From Kushneria marisflavi (GTDB lineage: Bacteria > Pseudomonadota > Gammaproteobacteria > Pseudomonadales > Halomonadaceae), in contig NZ_CP021358.1 of the NCBI RefSeq assembly GCF_002157205.1, positions 806,001 to 870,000 on the forward strand: a stretch of 64,000 bases of DNA, in the 5' to 3' direction. Both the position numbers and the translations under genes were made by a program. The notes under the pieces are model-generated. The model was given only the letters and a program-made list of their open reading frames with translations, was not told the origin of the DNA and made no database searches. Positions within the stretch are counted from its first letter, which is position 1; the number at the start of each line of letters is the position of its first letter. This document shows positions 42,217 to 51,226 of this stretch, piece after piece.

Positions 42217-43749
42217 ATGACCAAATATGCTATCCATGCCGGTACCTATGGTGTGCTGGGGATCGGTCAGAGCAACGTTGCCCTTCCCGTCAGCGCACTG
42301 AGGGAAGTGGCAGATCTTCCGCACCGCCTGACCCCGGCCCCCATGGCGCCGGTCTGGTCACTGGGAGCCTTCATGCTGCGCGAGGAGATGATTCCGGTCA
42401 TCGACCTGGCGCGTCTTCTGCGGCTCGATGACAGTACCGGAGCACGCAGCGAAGGCGACCGGGTTGCCGTCGTGCAGTGGCGTTCGGGAGTATTTGGTCT
42501 GCGCGTGGACGATATTTATTCCATTACTTCGGTGGCGGACGACCATTTGCAGCCGCTGGAAAACAATCCCACGGGTGTCAACCTGACCCCGGCGGCATTC
42601 AATTTTCACCAGGGCGATGAAGAGCGCCTGGTTTATGTACTGGACCTTGATGCCCTGTTCGCGCTTGAAGGTGTGACACGTTCAACGAATGCCACCGAAA
42701 GCCACGCACTTGAAACTCCACAGGAGATGGCTTCCAGCGACGGCCGCCCTCGTGAGCGTCATCGCGCCCTGATGATCGAATGTCTGGGCGTGACGCTCAG
42801 CCTGCCGTCTACCATGGTGCGTGAAATTCAGCCGCTGGAAAGGCTTGATCCGCCGGTGATCGAGGTCGAGGGCTTCATGGGCACAGCGCCCCTGCGAGAC
42901 AGTGACATGCCCGTCTTTTGTCCGCTGATTCTGGCTCGACTCGACAGGAAATGTACGGCCAGAGTCGGGCTGATGGTGATCGTGACCGTTCGCGGTCAGT
43001 TGATGGCGCTGGCGGCCACACGCGTGCTGCGAATGGTTGATTACGACCAGGCAGAGATCATGCCGCTGGCCGACAACCATGCCTGCGCCGACGCTACCGT
43101 TGCCGGCATGATGACGCATCCCGAACTGGGAGAATCCCTGCTGCTTGATGGCGAGCGATTTGCCACCGACCAGGATTTTCTCACCATTGCCGCCATGTAT
43201 GCCGGCAAACAGGACGAAGACAACACGCAAGGCGAAATCTATCGCCGTTTCGCCTTTGTGCACTATGACGCCTTCGGCCAGTACGTGACGCCTCTTGAGC
43301 AGCTCGATGAAGTCATCGCCATGCCCGAGAATTTCACGCCCAGTACCAATCCACGAGAGGGATGGGAAGGCACCCTGTTCCATCGCGATGACGCTGTATC
43401 GCTGATCGATCTGCGCCGGCTTTTGAAAACGCCCCATGATACGCCGGCCACCGACGTCCTGATTGTGGCCTGCGGCGATTATCGGGTCGGTTTCATGATC
43501 GATAATGCCCGTCATATCGAGTATCTCGACGCTCCGGCCAATAGTCTGATCATTCGCTGGCGGGGAGAGCAGGAATCCGGCACCCCGCCGATCGAGCAGT
43601 GCAAGCGCCTGATCGTGGTCGGCACCGGCGCCAACAAGAAAATCCTGTCGGTACTGTGTCTGGAAACGCTCGCGGCATTGCTGGTTGATGTCAATACGCC
43701 CTACCACTGCGCCATGATCGATGCGGCCTCATCGGTACCCTCTGTCTGA
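42217..43749 (+). CDS. triple CheW-domain chemotaxis adaptor
   Basis: 510 residues from ATG 42217, one base after the chemoreceptor stop. Three CheW-like beta-barrel domains can be traced. Domain 1 (~7-155) has YGVLGIGQSNVALPVSALREV and EEMIPVIDLARLL. Domain 2 (~185-335) has MIECLGVTLSLPSTMVREIQPL and the shorter, more divergent remainder. Domain 3 (~345-500) has FAFVHYDAFGQYVTPLEQLDEVI, VSLIDLRRLL and VGFMIDNARHIEYLD. CheW normally bridges receptors to CheA as one domain; three in one chain could link several receptors or kinases, or scaffold an array. No CheY or CheA domain is present. Linkers between domains look low in conservation. Confidence 0.85.
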   Translation: MTKYAIHAGTYGVLGIGQSNVALPVSALREVADLPHRLTPAPMAPVWSLGAFMLREEMIPVIDLARLLRLDDSTGARSEGDRVAVVQWRSGVFGLRVDDIYSITSVADDHLQPLENNPTGVNLTPAAFNFHQGDEERLVYVLDLDALFALEGVTRSTNATESHALETPQEMASSDGRPRERHRALMIECLGVTLSLPSTMVREIQPLERLDPPVIEVEGFMGTAPLRDSDMPVFCPLILARLDRKCTARVGLMVIVTVRGQLMALAATRVLRMVDYDQAEIMPLADNHACADATVAGMMTHPELGESLLLDGERFATDQDFLTIAAMYAGKQDEDNTQGEIYRRFAFVHYDAFGQYVTPLEQLDEVIAMPENFTPSTNPREGWEGTLFHRDDAVSLIDLRRLLKTPHDTPATDVLIVACGDYRVGFMIDNARHIEYLDAPANSLIIRWRGEQESGTPPIEQCKRLIVVGTGANKKILSVLCLETLAALLVDVNTPYHCAMIDAASSVPSV

Positions 43750-43862
43750 GCCCAGGGGCCACAGCAGCAGACGCACCACGGCATGGCCGGCACTAAAGTC
43801 TTTGGCAATCTCCCCATGCTCTGGGATCATGAGGACCATCTATACCGTGCCGGAATGCCATC

Positions 43863-44810
43863 ATGATCAGGACCTACAGCCTTGCGCAGCAGACCATTCA
43901 CGAACTGGCCGACGATGCGCTCGAAGCGCGTCTGTCGCAGGCAACCTGGATCGATGCGCAGGAACCCAGTGACAGTGAGCGTGAGGCACTGGCCCCCTTT
44001 CTTGCCGAGGAGCTGCCCGGGAGTACCGATGTTGAAGAGATCGAGTCGTCGGCGCGCTACTTCTCGGATGCCGACGGCCTTCACGTGCACTCCCTGTTTC
44101 TGACTCGCAACGAAGGCAAGCACCAGAACACCACGGTGGCCTTCATCCTCCAGCCACAGCGGCTCCTGAGCCTGCGTGAAGAGGACCTGGCGGATTTCAG
44201 GCTGCTGCGGCTGCGGGCGCGACGCGGCCAGATCGAGGCCGGCTCGCCTCAGGAGTTGATGGTGACCATCTTCGAGCAGAAGGTGGAAAACCTTGCCGAC
44301 AGTGTCGAAGACATGCACCGCGACCTCGAGCAGGTCAGTCATCAGGTGCTTGAAGTCGAGGATTCGGACCTCGAGGACGCCATCGATCGGCTGGCCAAGG
44401 TCGAGGACAGCGTCGGCAAGATCCGGCTGTGTCTGATGGATACCCAGCGCTCGCTTCATTTTCTGCTGCGCCACCTGCGCCGCCACCCGGAACTTCAGGA
44501 ACAGGCCCGTGAGGTGCTTCAGGACGTGGACGCCCTGATGTCGCACAACACGTTTTTGTCCGACAAGGTCAACTTCCTCATGGATACGACCCAGGGCTTT
44601 ATCAATATTCAACAAAACCAGATCATCAAGATCTTCTCGATCGCCTCGGTCGTATTTCTCCCCCCGACCATGATCGCCAGCATCTACGGCATGAACTTTG
44701 ATGTCATGCCCGAGCTGCACTGGCCGCTGGGCTATCCCTTTGCCATTTTTGTCATGTTCCTGTCGGGTCTGACGCCATTTTTGTACTTTAAACATCGCGG
44801 CTGGCTCTGA
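43863..44810 (+). CDS. corA: magnesium/cobalt transporter CorA
   Basis: 315 residues. A long cytoplasmic N-terminal domain (~1-250) with the helical funnel (ENLADSVEDMHRDLEQVSHQVLE, DAIDRLAKVEDSVGKIR) leads to two C-terminal membrane helices and the pore motif YGMNF. It ends YLYFKHRGWL, matching E. coli CorA more than ZntB. It imports Mg2+ (also Co2+ and Ni2+) down the membrane potential. It stands alone between the chemotaxis operon and ghrA. No Mg-sensing leader hairpin was recognised in the ~110-base upstream gap. Confidence 0.92.
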   Translation: MIRTYSLAQQTIHELADDALEARLSQATWIDAQEPSDSEREALAPFLAEELPGSTDVEEIESSARYFSDADGLHVHSLFLTRNEGKHQNTTVAFILQPQRLLSLREEDLADFRLLRLRARRGQIEAGSPQELMVTIFEQKVENLADSVEDMHRDLEQVSHQVLEVEDSDLEDAIDRLAKVEDSVGKIRLCLMDTQRSLHFLLRHLRRHPELQEQAREVLQDVDALMSHNTFLSDKVNFLMDTTQGFINIQQNQIIKIFSIASVVFLPPTMIASIYGMNFDVMPELHWPLGYPFAIFVMFLSGLTPFLYFKHRGWL

Positions 44811-44858
44811 TGACACCACGCCGGTCCATGCCGGCAGGCGCAACAAAGGGAAAATGAG

Positions 44859-45788
44859 ATGCGCATTTTGATTCACGCCCCGGAGGCACAACGCTGGCAG
44901 GCAGCACTGATGCGTGAACTGCATCCGGCATTGCCCGAGGCCGACATCGTGACCACCCAGGACGTCGGTGACGTTCCGGCCGACCTGCTGGTGGCCTGGA
45001 AACCGACGGCCTCATTGCTGGCGTGTCAGGATGCCTCGCTGAAGGCGATTTTCAATGCCGGCGCCGGCGTCGATGCCCTGCTGAGCCTGCCGGACCTGCC
45101 GGACGTCCCCATCGTTCGTCTGCGTGACGCCGGCATGGGCATGCTGATGGCCGACTATGCGCTTTACGGCATTCTGCATTTTTATCGGGACATGGACCGT
45201 TATCAAAGACAGCAGATCAATCAACACTGGCAGGAGCAGCCGCTGGCCGATCGCAGTGCCTGGCGGGTGGGCATTCTGGGGCTGGGCACTCTCGGCCAGG
45301 TCTGTGCCCAGCGCATCCGCGCCCAGGGATTTAAGGTACAGGGCTGGAGTCGCTCCCAAAAACACCTCGAGGGGATCGACACCCATCATGGTGATGAGGG
45401 CCTGACCACTCTTTTGAACACTTCCCGGGTCATTGTCAGCCTGCTGCCGGACACTACCGAGACGCGCGGACTGCTCAACGCACAGCGTCTGGCGCAGCTG
45501 CCCGAAGGTGCCGTGGTGATCAATGCAGGACGGGGCAGCACACTGGATCCGGACGCCCTGCTCGCTCTTGTCGAAAACGGCCATCTTCGTGGCGCCATGC
45601 TGGACGTTTTTCCCGAAGAGCCCCTGCCGGTGCAGCACCCGCTCTGGCAAAACCCTCGGGTCATCGTGACACCACACGTGGCGGCGCCTACCGATGTCAA
45701 CGCAGGCGCCCGACAGTTTGCCGCCGACATTCTGGCGTTGACGCGAGGCGAGCCCATCGAGACCGTTGACCTCTCCACGGGGTATTAA
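44859..45788 (+). CDS. ghrA: glyoxylate/hydroxypyruvate reductase A
   Basis: 309 residues. D-2-hydroxyacid dehydrogenase family: catalytic domain (MRILIHAPEAQRWQ, IFNAGAGVDALL, RLRDAGMGMLMADYAL) and Rossmann domain with VGILGLGTLGQVCAQRI, NAGRGSTLDPDAL and the active-site His in VTPHVAAPTD. Length and the RDAGMG motif match GhrA rather than the larger GhrB/SerA. It reduces glyoxylate and hydroxypyruvate with NADPH. It lies ~48 bases after corA. Regulation not evident. Confidence 0.92.
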   Translation: MRILIHAPEAQRWQAALMRELHPALPEADIVTTQDVGDVPADLLVAWKPTASLLACQDASLKAIFNAGAGVDALLSLPDLPDVPIVRLRDAGMGMLMADYALYGILHFYRDMDRYQRQQINQHWQEQPLADRSAWRVGILGLGTLGQVCAQRIRAQGFKVQGWSRSQKHLEGIDTHHGDEGLTTLLNTSRVIVSLLPDTTETRGLLNAQRLAQLPEGAVVINAGRGSTLDPDALLALVENGHLRGAMLDVFPEEPLPVQHPLWQNPRVIVTPHVAAPTDVNAGARQFAADILALTRGEPIETVDLSTGY

Positions 45789-45832
45789 GGCATAGGCCGC
45801 ATGCGTGCTGCACCTCACAAACAGGAGACGCC

Positions 45833-46489
45833 GTGTTTCGTTTTTTTCTGGTACTGACCGCCCTGATGGTGTCTAACGCACTGCAGGCCGAGGAGATTCA
45901 TCCTTTCAAGGCCCAGTACCATCTCACGATGGATGGCTGGCCCAGTGCCGACATGACCCATCAGCTCGAGCATGATGGCGATGGCTGGCGCTCCACCATG
46001 CATGCCTCGATCAAGATCGCGACCGGCTATGAATACAGCCGCTTTCATGTCAGCCATGGCACCGAGGTATCGCCCTGGAGCTTTTACAGCCGCTATCGCC
46101 TGTTCGGCTTTGGCGATACCTACCGACTTGACGAGCATCAGCTGTCCAATCTGCCGGACCGTCAGGCAGCGCTGTTTGCGCTCAGCCGCCAGGCCTTTGA
46201 TGCCCCATCGTGTCGCGGTCGACAGGCAACGCCCTGTACCTTTACCTACGTGGACCACAAAACGCGCGAGCACCACATGATCTGGCGGGTCATTGATGAT
46301 CCCGAAATGACCGTGCCCCAGGGCCACTGGAAGACGCGCCATGTGGAGGCCTGGGACGAGGACAAACCCGACCGGCGCCTGCACTTTTATTTCACCTCGC
46401 GCAATCCGGGGCTTCTCGTGCAGACGGACTATTTCCGCGATGGCAAACTGAGTGCACGCCTGCAGCTGACAGGACTCGAGTCGCCATAG
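45833..46489 (+). CDS. DUF3108-like exported protein
   Basis: 218 residues from GTG 45833, which follows AGGAGACGCC. A short signal peptide (FLVLTALMVSNALQAEE, cleavage near residue 20) precedes a beta-rich periplasmic domain with PFKAQYHLTMDGWPSADM, GEYSRF-like and GLLVQTDYFRDGKLSARL segments, the DUF3108 pattern. Function unknown in the family; often a periplasmic lipocalin-like or substrate-binding protein. Two Cys near residues 124 and 131 (CRGRQATPC) could form a disulfide. It sits between ghrA and the sugar cluster with no clear operon partner. Confidence 0.75.
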   Translation: MFRFFLVLTALMVSNALQAEEIHPFKAQYHLTMDGWPSADMTHQLEHDGDGWRSTMHASIKIATGYEYSRFHVSHGTEVSPWSFYSRYRLFGFGDTYRLDEHQLSNLPDRQAALFALSRQAFDAPSCRGRQATPCTFTYVDHKTREHHMIWRVIDDPEMTVPQGHWKTRHVEAWDEDKPDRRLHFYFTSRNPGLLVQTDYFRDGKLSARLQLTGLESP

Positions 46490-46543
46490 GGCCCGAGGCA
46501 GACTCTGATCATTTCCATACAACACGGACACCAGGGAGGGAAC

Positions 46544-47416
46544 ATGCTGGAACCGCACCTGACACTAACCATGGCGCTGGGGGAAGGTCCGCACTGGGAC
46601 GTCGACCAGCAGCGCCTTCACTGGGTCGATATCCTGAGTGGCGAGCTTCATCAGCTCGATCCTGAAAACAATCAGCACCAGGTTCAGCGTTATGATGAAC
46701 CGCTGGCCTACGCCGTTCCTGATGATCAGGGCGGCTATCTGGCCGCCTTTCGTTCAGGTCTGTGGCAGCTGGACAGCCAGGGACAAAAACAGCACCACCT
46801 GGTCGAAGGCCCTCAGAACCCGGAGATCAGCTGGTGCAACGACAGCCACTGCGATGCCCATGGCAGACTGTGGTTTGGCACCAAAAATGCCGAGGAAGCC
46901 CACCCCACCGGGGCGTTATTCAGCTATCAGGAGGCACTTACCTCGCATTTCGAGGGTGTGACCATCGCCAACGGCATCGCCATCAGCCCTGATCATCGCT
47001 GGCTCTATTTCAGCGACACGCCGACCCACAGGATTTATCGCTATCCGCTGGATATCGAGCAGGGCACGCTGGGCAAACCCGAGCTTTTCGCCGATACCCG
47101 AGCGCTGGCCCTGCCGGGCTCACCGGATGGTGCCGCCATTGATGAGGCCGGCCATTACTGGATCGCCATGTATGGCGGCGGGATCGTGGTGCACTTTGAC
47201 GAGCGCGGCAACGTGGTGGACACCCTGCCGCTACTGGCCCCCAACCCCACCAAGGTCACCTTTGGCGACAGCGACCTGCGCACGCTCTATGTCACCTGTG
47301 CACGTCAGGGTCTGGAGCAGGCCACGCTGGATCAGTATCCCGATGCCGGCTCGCTCTTTTCTACCCGGGTAGATACCCCGGGGCTGCCCGGCCACCGCTA
47401 TCGTCATACGCTCTGA
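46544..47416 (+). CDS. SMP-30/gluconolactonase family sugar lactonase
   Basis: 290 residues from ATG 46544, after a strong AGGGAGG site. Six-bladed beta-propeller lactonase of the regucalcin/SMP-30 family: LGEGPHWDVDQQRLHWVDI (metal-binding Glu), WCNDSHCDAHGRLWFGT (Asn), ANGIAISPDHRWLYFSDT and AIDEAGHYWIAMYGGG (metal-binding Asp region). It probably hydrolyses the lactone made by the nearby Gfo/Idh sugar dehydrogenase to a free aldonate. First gene of the sugar-oxidation cluster, immediately upstream of the GntR regulator. True sugar (galactono-, arabino- or gluconolactone) is not certain. Confidence 0.88.
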   Translation: MLEPHLTLTMALGEGPHWDVDQQRLHWVDILSGELHQLDPENNQHQVQRYDEPLAYAVPDDQGGYLAAFRSGLWQLDSQGQKQHHLVEGPQNPEISWCNDSHCDAHGRLWFGTKNAEEAHPTGALFSYQEALTSHFEGVTIANGIAISPDHRWLYFSDTPTHRIYRYPLDIEQGTLGKPELFADTRALALPGSPDGAAIDEAGHYWIAMYGGGIVVHFDERGNVVDTLPLLAPNPTKVTFGDSDLRTLYVTCARQGLEQATLDQYPDAGSLFSTRVDTPGLPGHRYRHTL

Positions 47417-47507
47417 GCCACATCGGCCCCGAGACAACATCGGCGCCTCGGGGCCGAACATGGAATGTGATATGTTGCCTCATGATGCAGCCGTCACCGA
47501 GAATCAC

Positions 47508-48263
47508 ATGAACGATACCGCCTCCAAAGACGTGCACCATGTGGCCGATCAACTGATCAAGGACATTCTTGACGGGCGATATCAGCCAGGCGATTTCATT
47601 CCCAAGGAACTGGATATCTGCCGGCATTTCGGTCTGAGCCGCAATGTGGTCCGTCGTCATCTGGGGGCGCTGGTCAACGGCGGTATCATCGAGCGCATTT
47701 CCGGCTACGGCTCTCGCGTACGCGAATTTTCGCAGTGGCACATTCTCGACCCTGCCGTCACGGACTGGATTACCCGCTTTGCCGGCCCGCATCTTGAAAT
47801 TCAGCGCGAAATCCTGAGTTTTCGCCTGACGGTCGAACCCTGGGTGGCCATGATGGCCGCCAGCAGTGCCACGGCTCGGGATCTGGTGACCATCGAGGAA
47901 GCCTTTGAAGGCATGCGCCATCATCATCTCGATGAAGACACCACACAGCATGATCACTGTGACGTTTCCTTTCACGTCGCCATCTATTACGCCACCCACA
48001 ATATTGTCTGGTCGCAGCTCTCCCACGTGTTGCGTCCCTCGATTCATCTGCTGGTGTCTCACAGCAATACCCGCACGCTCGACCCGGGCCACAGCCTTCA
48101 AAGCCATCGCCGGCTCATGGATGCCATCCGCATGCGCCAGCCCGATGAGGCCTATCACTCGGCAGTTGCCGTGTTAGAGGACACCGCTCGGGCACTGGGC
48201 GTCGATGTCCAGCCCGCCCCGATCCCGGCCCACCTGCCCATGAATATACCCCACCCCGGCTGA
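47508..48263 (+). CDS. FCD-domain GntR-family regulator (DgoR/FadR-like)
   Basis: 251 residues from ATG 47508; a longer frame from 47460 is open. N-terminal winged helix (HHVADQLIKDILDGRYQPGDFIPKELDICRHFGLSRNVVRRHLGALVNGGIIER). The C-terminal all-helical FCD domain has metal/ligand residues in EILSFRLTVEPWVA, the Asp-His-rich HDHCDVSFHVAIYYATHN and SHRRLMDAIRMR. The stretch RVREFSQWHILDPAVTDW resembles DgoR, the galactonate-responsive repressor. Probable repressor of this sugar cluster with a sugar acid as inducer (inference). An inverted repeat with TATGTTG arms lies upstream of the porter gene, and TATGTTG recurs at 47471-47477, near its own start. Confidence 0.85.
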   Translation: MNDTASKDVHHVADQLIKDILDGRYQPGDFIPKELDICRHFGLSRNVVRRHLGALVNGGIIERISGYGSRVREFSQWHILDPAVTDWITRFAGPHLEIQREILSFRLTVEPWVAMMAASSATARDLVTIEEAFEGMRHHHLDEDTTQHDHCDVSFHVAIYYATHNIVWSQLSHVLRPSIHLLVSHSNTRTLDPGHSLQSHRRLMDAIRMRQPDEAYHSAVAVLEDTARALGVDVQPAPIPAHLPMNIPHPG

Positions 48264-48390
48264 GCCGCTTCGCTGGCAATCTCTTTTGACCAACGCACGC
48301 TCGAAGCTTTCCAAAGTGTCGAAGCGTCGCGTCAGACAAAAAACTGACTGTGCAGATTCGCGCAGATTCTGCCTGTCTGGCCCGGTGCCT

Positions 48391-48420
48391 TTTAACGCCA
48401 AACGCTTTAACGCTAACCGC
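48391..48420. repeat. tandem 15-bp direct repeat
   Basis: TTTAACGCCAAACGC is followed immediately by TTTAACGCTAACCGC, 13 of 15 bases alike, in the 299-base gap before the sugar porter. It may be a pair of regulator half-sites. A TCGACC-AA-GGTCGA palindrome lies just after at 48443-48456. Confidence 0.4.
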
Positions 48421-48469
48421 TTTGCCAGCCATTTCTTAAGCCTCGACCAAGGTCGAAGCGGCCAAAGTC

Positions 48470-48502
48470 TATGTTGAGCATTTCCGATAAATGTCCAACA
48501 TA
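48470..48502 (+). promoter_or_regulatory. 33-bp inverted repeat, candidate operator of the sugar porter
   Basis: TATGTTG, two bases, CATTT, CCGAT centre, AAATG, two bases, CAACATA: two nested perfect arm pairs, 61 bases upstream of the porter start. The same TATGTTG half-site occurs near the GntR gene start, suggesting control by that regulator. Confidence 0.55.
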
Positions 48503-48562
48503 CATCCCCTGTTATTGATTCCGTGTTTGTCACGCATGCAGTTTCATCCTTCGGGGTATGTC

Positions 48563-49993
48563 ATGAAATCATCCACGACCGCGATATCGAGCAAACCGGG
48601 CCGCCGCACTGCGCGCCCGTCGATGTCGACCGTTTACATGATCGGCGGCGTTGCCGCGCTGGCAGGTCTTCTCTTTGGCATGGATATCGGCGTCATTTCC
48701 GGTGCCCTGCCCTTCATCGAGCACGATTTTGGCGTCAGCGACAGTCAGCAGGAAATTATCGTCAGCGTCATGATGCTGGGCGCGGCACTGGGCGCCTGCG
48801 TCAGCGGCACCCTGTCACGCAAAATGGGGCGCAAGCTGACGCTGACCGTCAGCGGCGTGGTCTTTGTTGCAGGAGCATTGTTCTCGGCGCTGGCCGTCTC
48901 ACCGGACATGCTGATCGCCGCCCGTCTGGTGCTAGGCGTGGCCGTGGGCATTTCCTCCTATGTCGCGCCCATCTATCTATCCGAGATCGCCCCGGAGCAT
49001 ATTCGTGGCCGGCTGATCTCCTTTTACCAATTGATGATCATGGGCGGCATCTTGCTGGCCTACCTGACCAACACGCTTTTCAGCTATACGGGCAACTGGC
49101 GCGGCATGCTCGGAGTGATCGCCATTCCGGGCGTACTGTTGCTGATTGGCATGATCTTTCTGCCGCGAAGCCCGCGCTGGCTGGCAAGCGCTGGACGCTT
49201 TGACCAAGCGCGCAGCATATTGATGCGCCTACGAGGGGACGACCGTCAGGGCGTCGACGAAGAAATGTCGCGCATTCGCGAGAACCTCAAGGTCGGGGAA
49301 TCAGGCTGGAAGCTTTTCAAGCACAATACCAACTTTCGGCGTTCGACCGGGCTGGGCATCACGTTGCAATTCATGCAGCAATTCACCGGTGCCAATGTCA
49401 TTTTGTATTACGCCCCGCGAATTCTGGAGATGGCAGGCTTTGACAGCGCCAGTGAATAGCTCTGGGGGACGGTGGTGATCGGGCTTGTCATGACGCTTGC
49501 CACCCTGATTGCCGTGGGACTGGTTGACCGCGCCGGTCGCAAGCCGCTGCTCTATACCGGCTTTACCATCATGGGTCTTTGCATGCTGGCGCTTGGCATA
49601 CTCTTTGAATATGGTCTCAAGGGCGCGACGACCCAGTATCTGGCGCTGGCTCTGCTGGGTACCTTCGTGGTCAGCTACGCCATGTCGGCGGCACCAATGG
49701 TCTGGATCCTGTGCTCTGAGATTCAGCCGCTCAAGGGACGTGACTTTGGGGTGGCCTGCTCCACGGTCACCAACTGGGTGGCCAACATGATCATTGGCGC
49801 CACCTTTTTGACCCTGATCAATGTGTTGGGCAATGCGATCACCTTCTGGCTCTATGCCGCGCTCAACTTTGCCTTTATTGCGGTCACACTGGTGCTGGTT
49901 CCCGAAACCCGGGGCGTGTCGCTTGAGCGAATCGAACAGGCGCTGATGGTCGGGCGGCGGCTGCGACATATTGGTGAACAGTCACGCAGCTGA
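48563..49993 (+). pseudogene. MFS sugar porter (GalP/AraE type) with an internal amber stop
   Basis: One continuous frame of ~476 codons read through a TAG at 49457-49459. The N-terminal six helices (MIGGVAALAGLLFGMDIGVISGALPF, MGRKLTLTVS, LSEIAPEHIRGRL, QFMQQFTGANVILYYAP) and C-terminal six (LWGTVVIGLVMTLATLIAVGLVDRAGRKPLLY, PMVWILCSEIQPLKGRDFG, VPETRGVSLERIEQ) are both intact. They match E. coli GalP/AraE. In those proteins the stop position is a Gln, so CAG to TAG by one base change explains it. It would import a sugar with H+. It sits among galM, a sugar dehydrogenase and a lactonase. Either a true null allele or a sequencing error. Confidence 0.85.
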
Positions 49994-50115
49994 CCGGGAG
50001 CGTCCGGGTCGGGGGTCGTCATCGCCTGACTCGCGACGGCTGCCGGTTCTATACTGCTCAGCGACACCCTGCGACAAACCGCTTTTGTCGCCCACCGCCG
50101 ACCGTGGAGTGATTC

Positions 50116-51171
50116 ATGCCCTTGCACTGTGAAAGCGACCAGATCGGTCAACACGATGATGGCACCCCCTTTGAGCAGTTCAGGCTGCGCAACAGCGCCG
50201 GCATGCAGGTGGATATTCTTGATTACGGCGCCACCCTTCAGGCCGTGCGCGTCCCGGATCGAGATACCGGCGCGTTGATCAACCTGATCCTTGGATTTGC
50301 CGACCCGGCACAGTACCTGAAGCCGCATCCCTACTTCGGTGCGCTGGTCGGGCGCTATGCCAATCGTATCGGACAGGCGCGTTTCGAACTCGACGGTCAG
50401 ACGTTTCAAATCCCGCCCAACGAGGGGCCGAACGCATTACATGGCGGGCCGAAAGGCTTGAGCTTTCAGCGTTTTGAAGGCCGGCTGTTTGAAGAGGCAG
50501 ATCGAGTTGGTGTGAGCCTGACCTGCCTCTCACCCGATGGTGACATGGGGTTTCCGGGCGAGCTGGAAGTGACGGTGCATTACAGCCTTGATGAGGACAA
50601 TCGGCTCATCATCGATTATGAGGCGCAAAGCTCAAAACCAACCGTCATCAGCCTGACCAACCATGCCTATTTCAATCTGCGCGGCAGCGGTGATGTGCGA
50701 GACCATCAGCTCGAATGTTCGGCCGACCACTACCTCGTGCTCGACGAGTCATCGATTCCGACCGGTACGATCGCGTCAGTCGACAACACCCCCTATGACT
50801 TCCGTACGCCTGATACCCCGCGCGCACGCGAGCAGATAGCGTGCGAGCAGCTAAGACGCGCCGGCGGTCACGATGTCGCGCTGGTGCTGGCTCAAGCGTC
50901 CCTCGCAGGCCCGCTTGCAACGGTAACCGAGCCACGCAGTGGCCGGCGCCTGGAGATCTTTACCGATCAACCTTCCCTGCAGATCTATACCGGCATCGGT
51001 CTGGATGGCACCCTGGACGATCACGAGGGACGCCCGATCGAAGCCTTTGGCGGACTGGCGCTGGAGGCACAGCAGTTTCCGGACGCGCCACACCATGATC
51101 ATTTCCCCTCGACCCGGCTCGATCCGGGCGAGCGTTATCGTCAGCACACCTGCTATCGCCTGACGTTTTAA
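50116..51171 (+). CDS. galM: aldose 1-epimerase (galactose mutarotase)
   Basis: 351 residues. Galactose mutarotase fold: VDILDYGATLQAVRVPD, FGALVGRYANRIGQARF, NALHGGPKGLSFQRFE, the active-site His in SLTNHAYFNLRGSG and the C-terminal FGGLALEAQQFPDAP with the catalytic Glu. It interconverts alpha and beta sugars so that the beta anomer is available to a pyranose dehydrogenase, which fits the Gfo/Idh gene that follows ~55 bases downstream. No signal peptide, so cytoplasmic. Same strand as porter and dehydrogenase. Confidence 0.92.
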   Translation: MPLHCESDQIGQHDDGTPFEQFRLRNSAGMQVDILDYGATLQAVRVPDRDTGALINLILGFADPAQYLKPHPYFGALVGRYANRIGQARFELDGQTFQIPPNEGPNALHGGPKGLSFQRFEGRLFEEADRVGVSLTCLSPDGDMGFPGELEVTVHYSLDEDNRLIIDYEAQSSKPTVISLTNHAYFNLRGSGDVRDHQLECSADHYLVLDESSIPTGTIASVDNTPYDFRTPDTPRAREQIACEQLRRAGGHDVALVLAQASLAGPLATVTEPRSGRRLEIFTDQPSLQIYTGIGLDGTLDDHEGRPIEAFGGLALEAQQFPDAPHHDHFPSTRLDPGERYRQHTCYRLTF

Positions 51172-51226
51172 TCCCGGGCCGGGCAGCCATCAATGGGACC
51201 CGCCCCCTTCAGGAAAGAGACACCGT

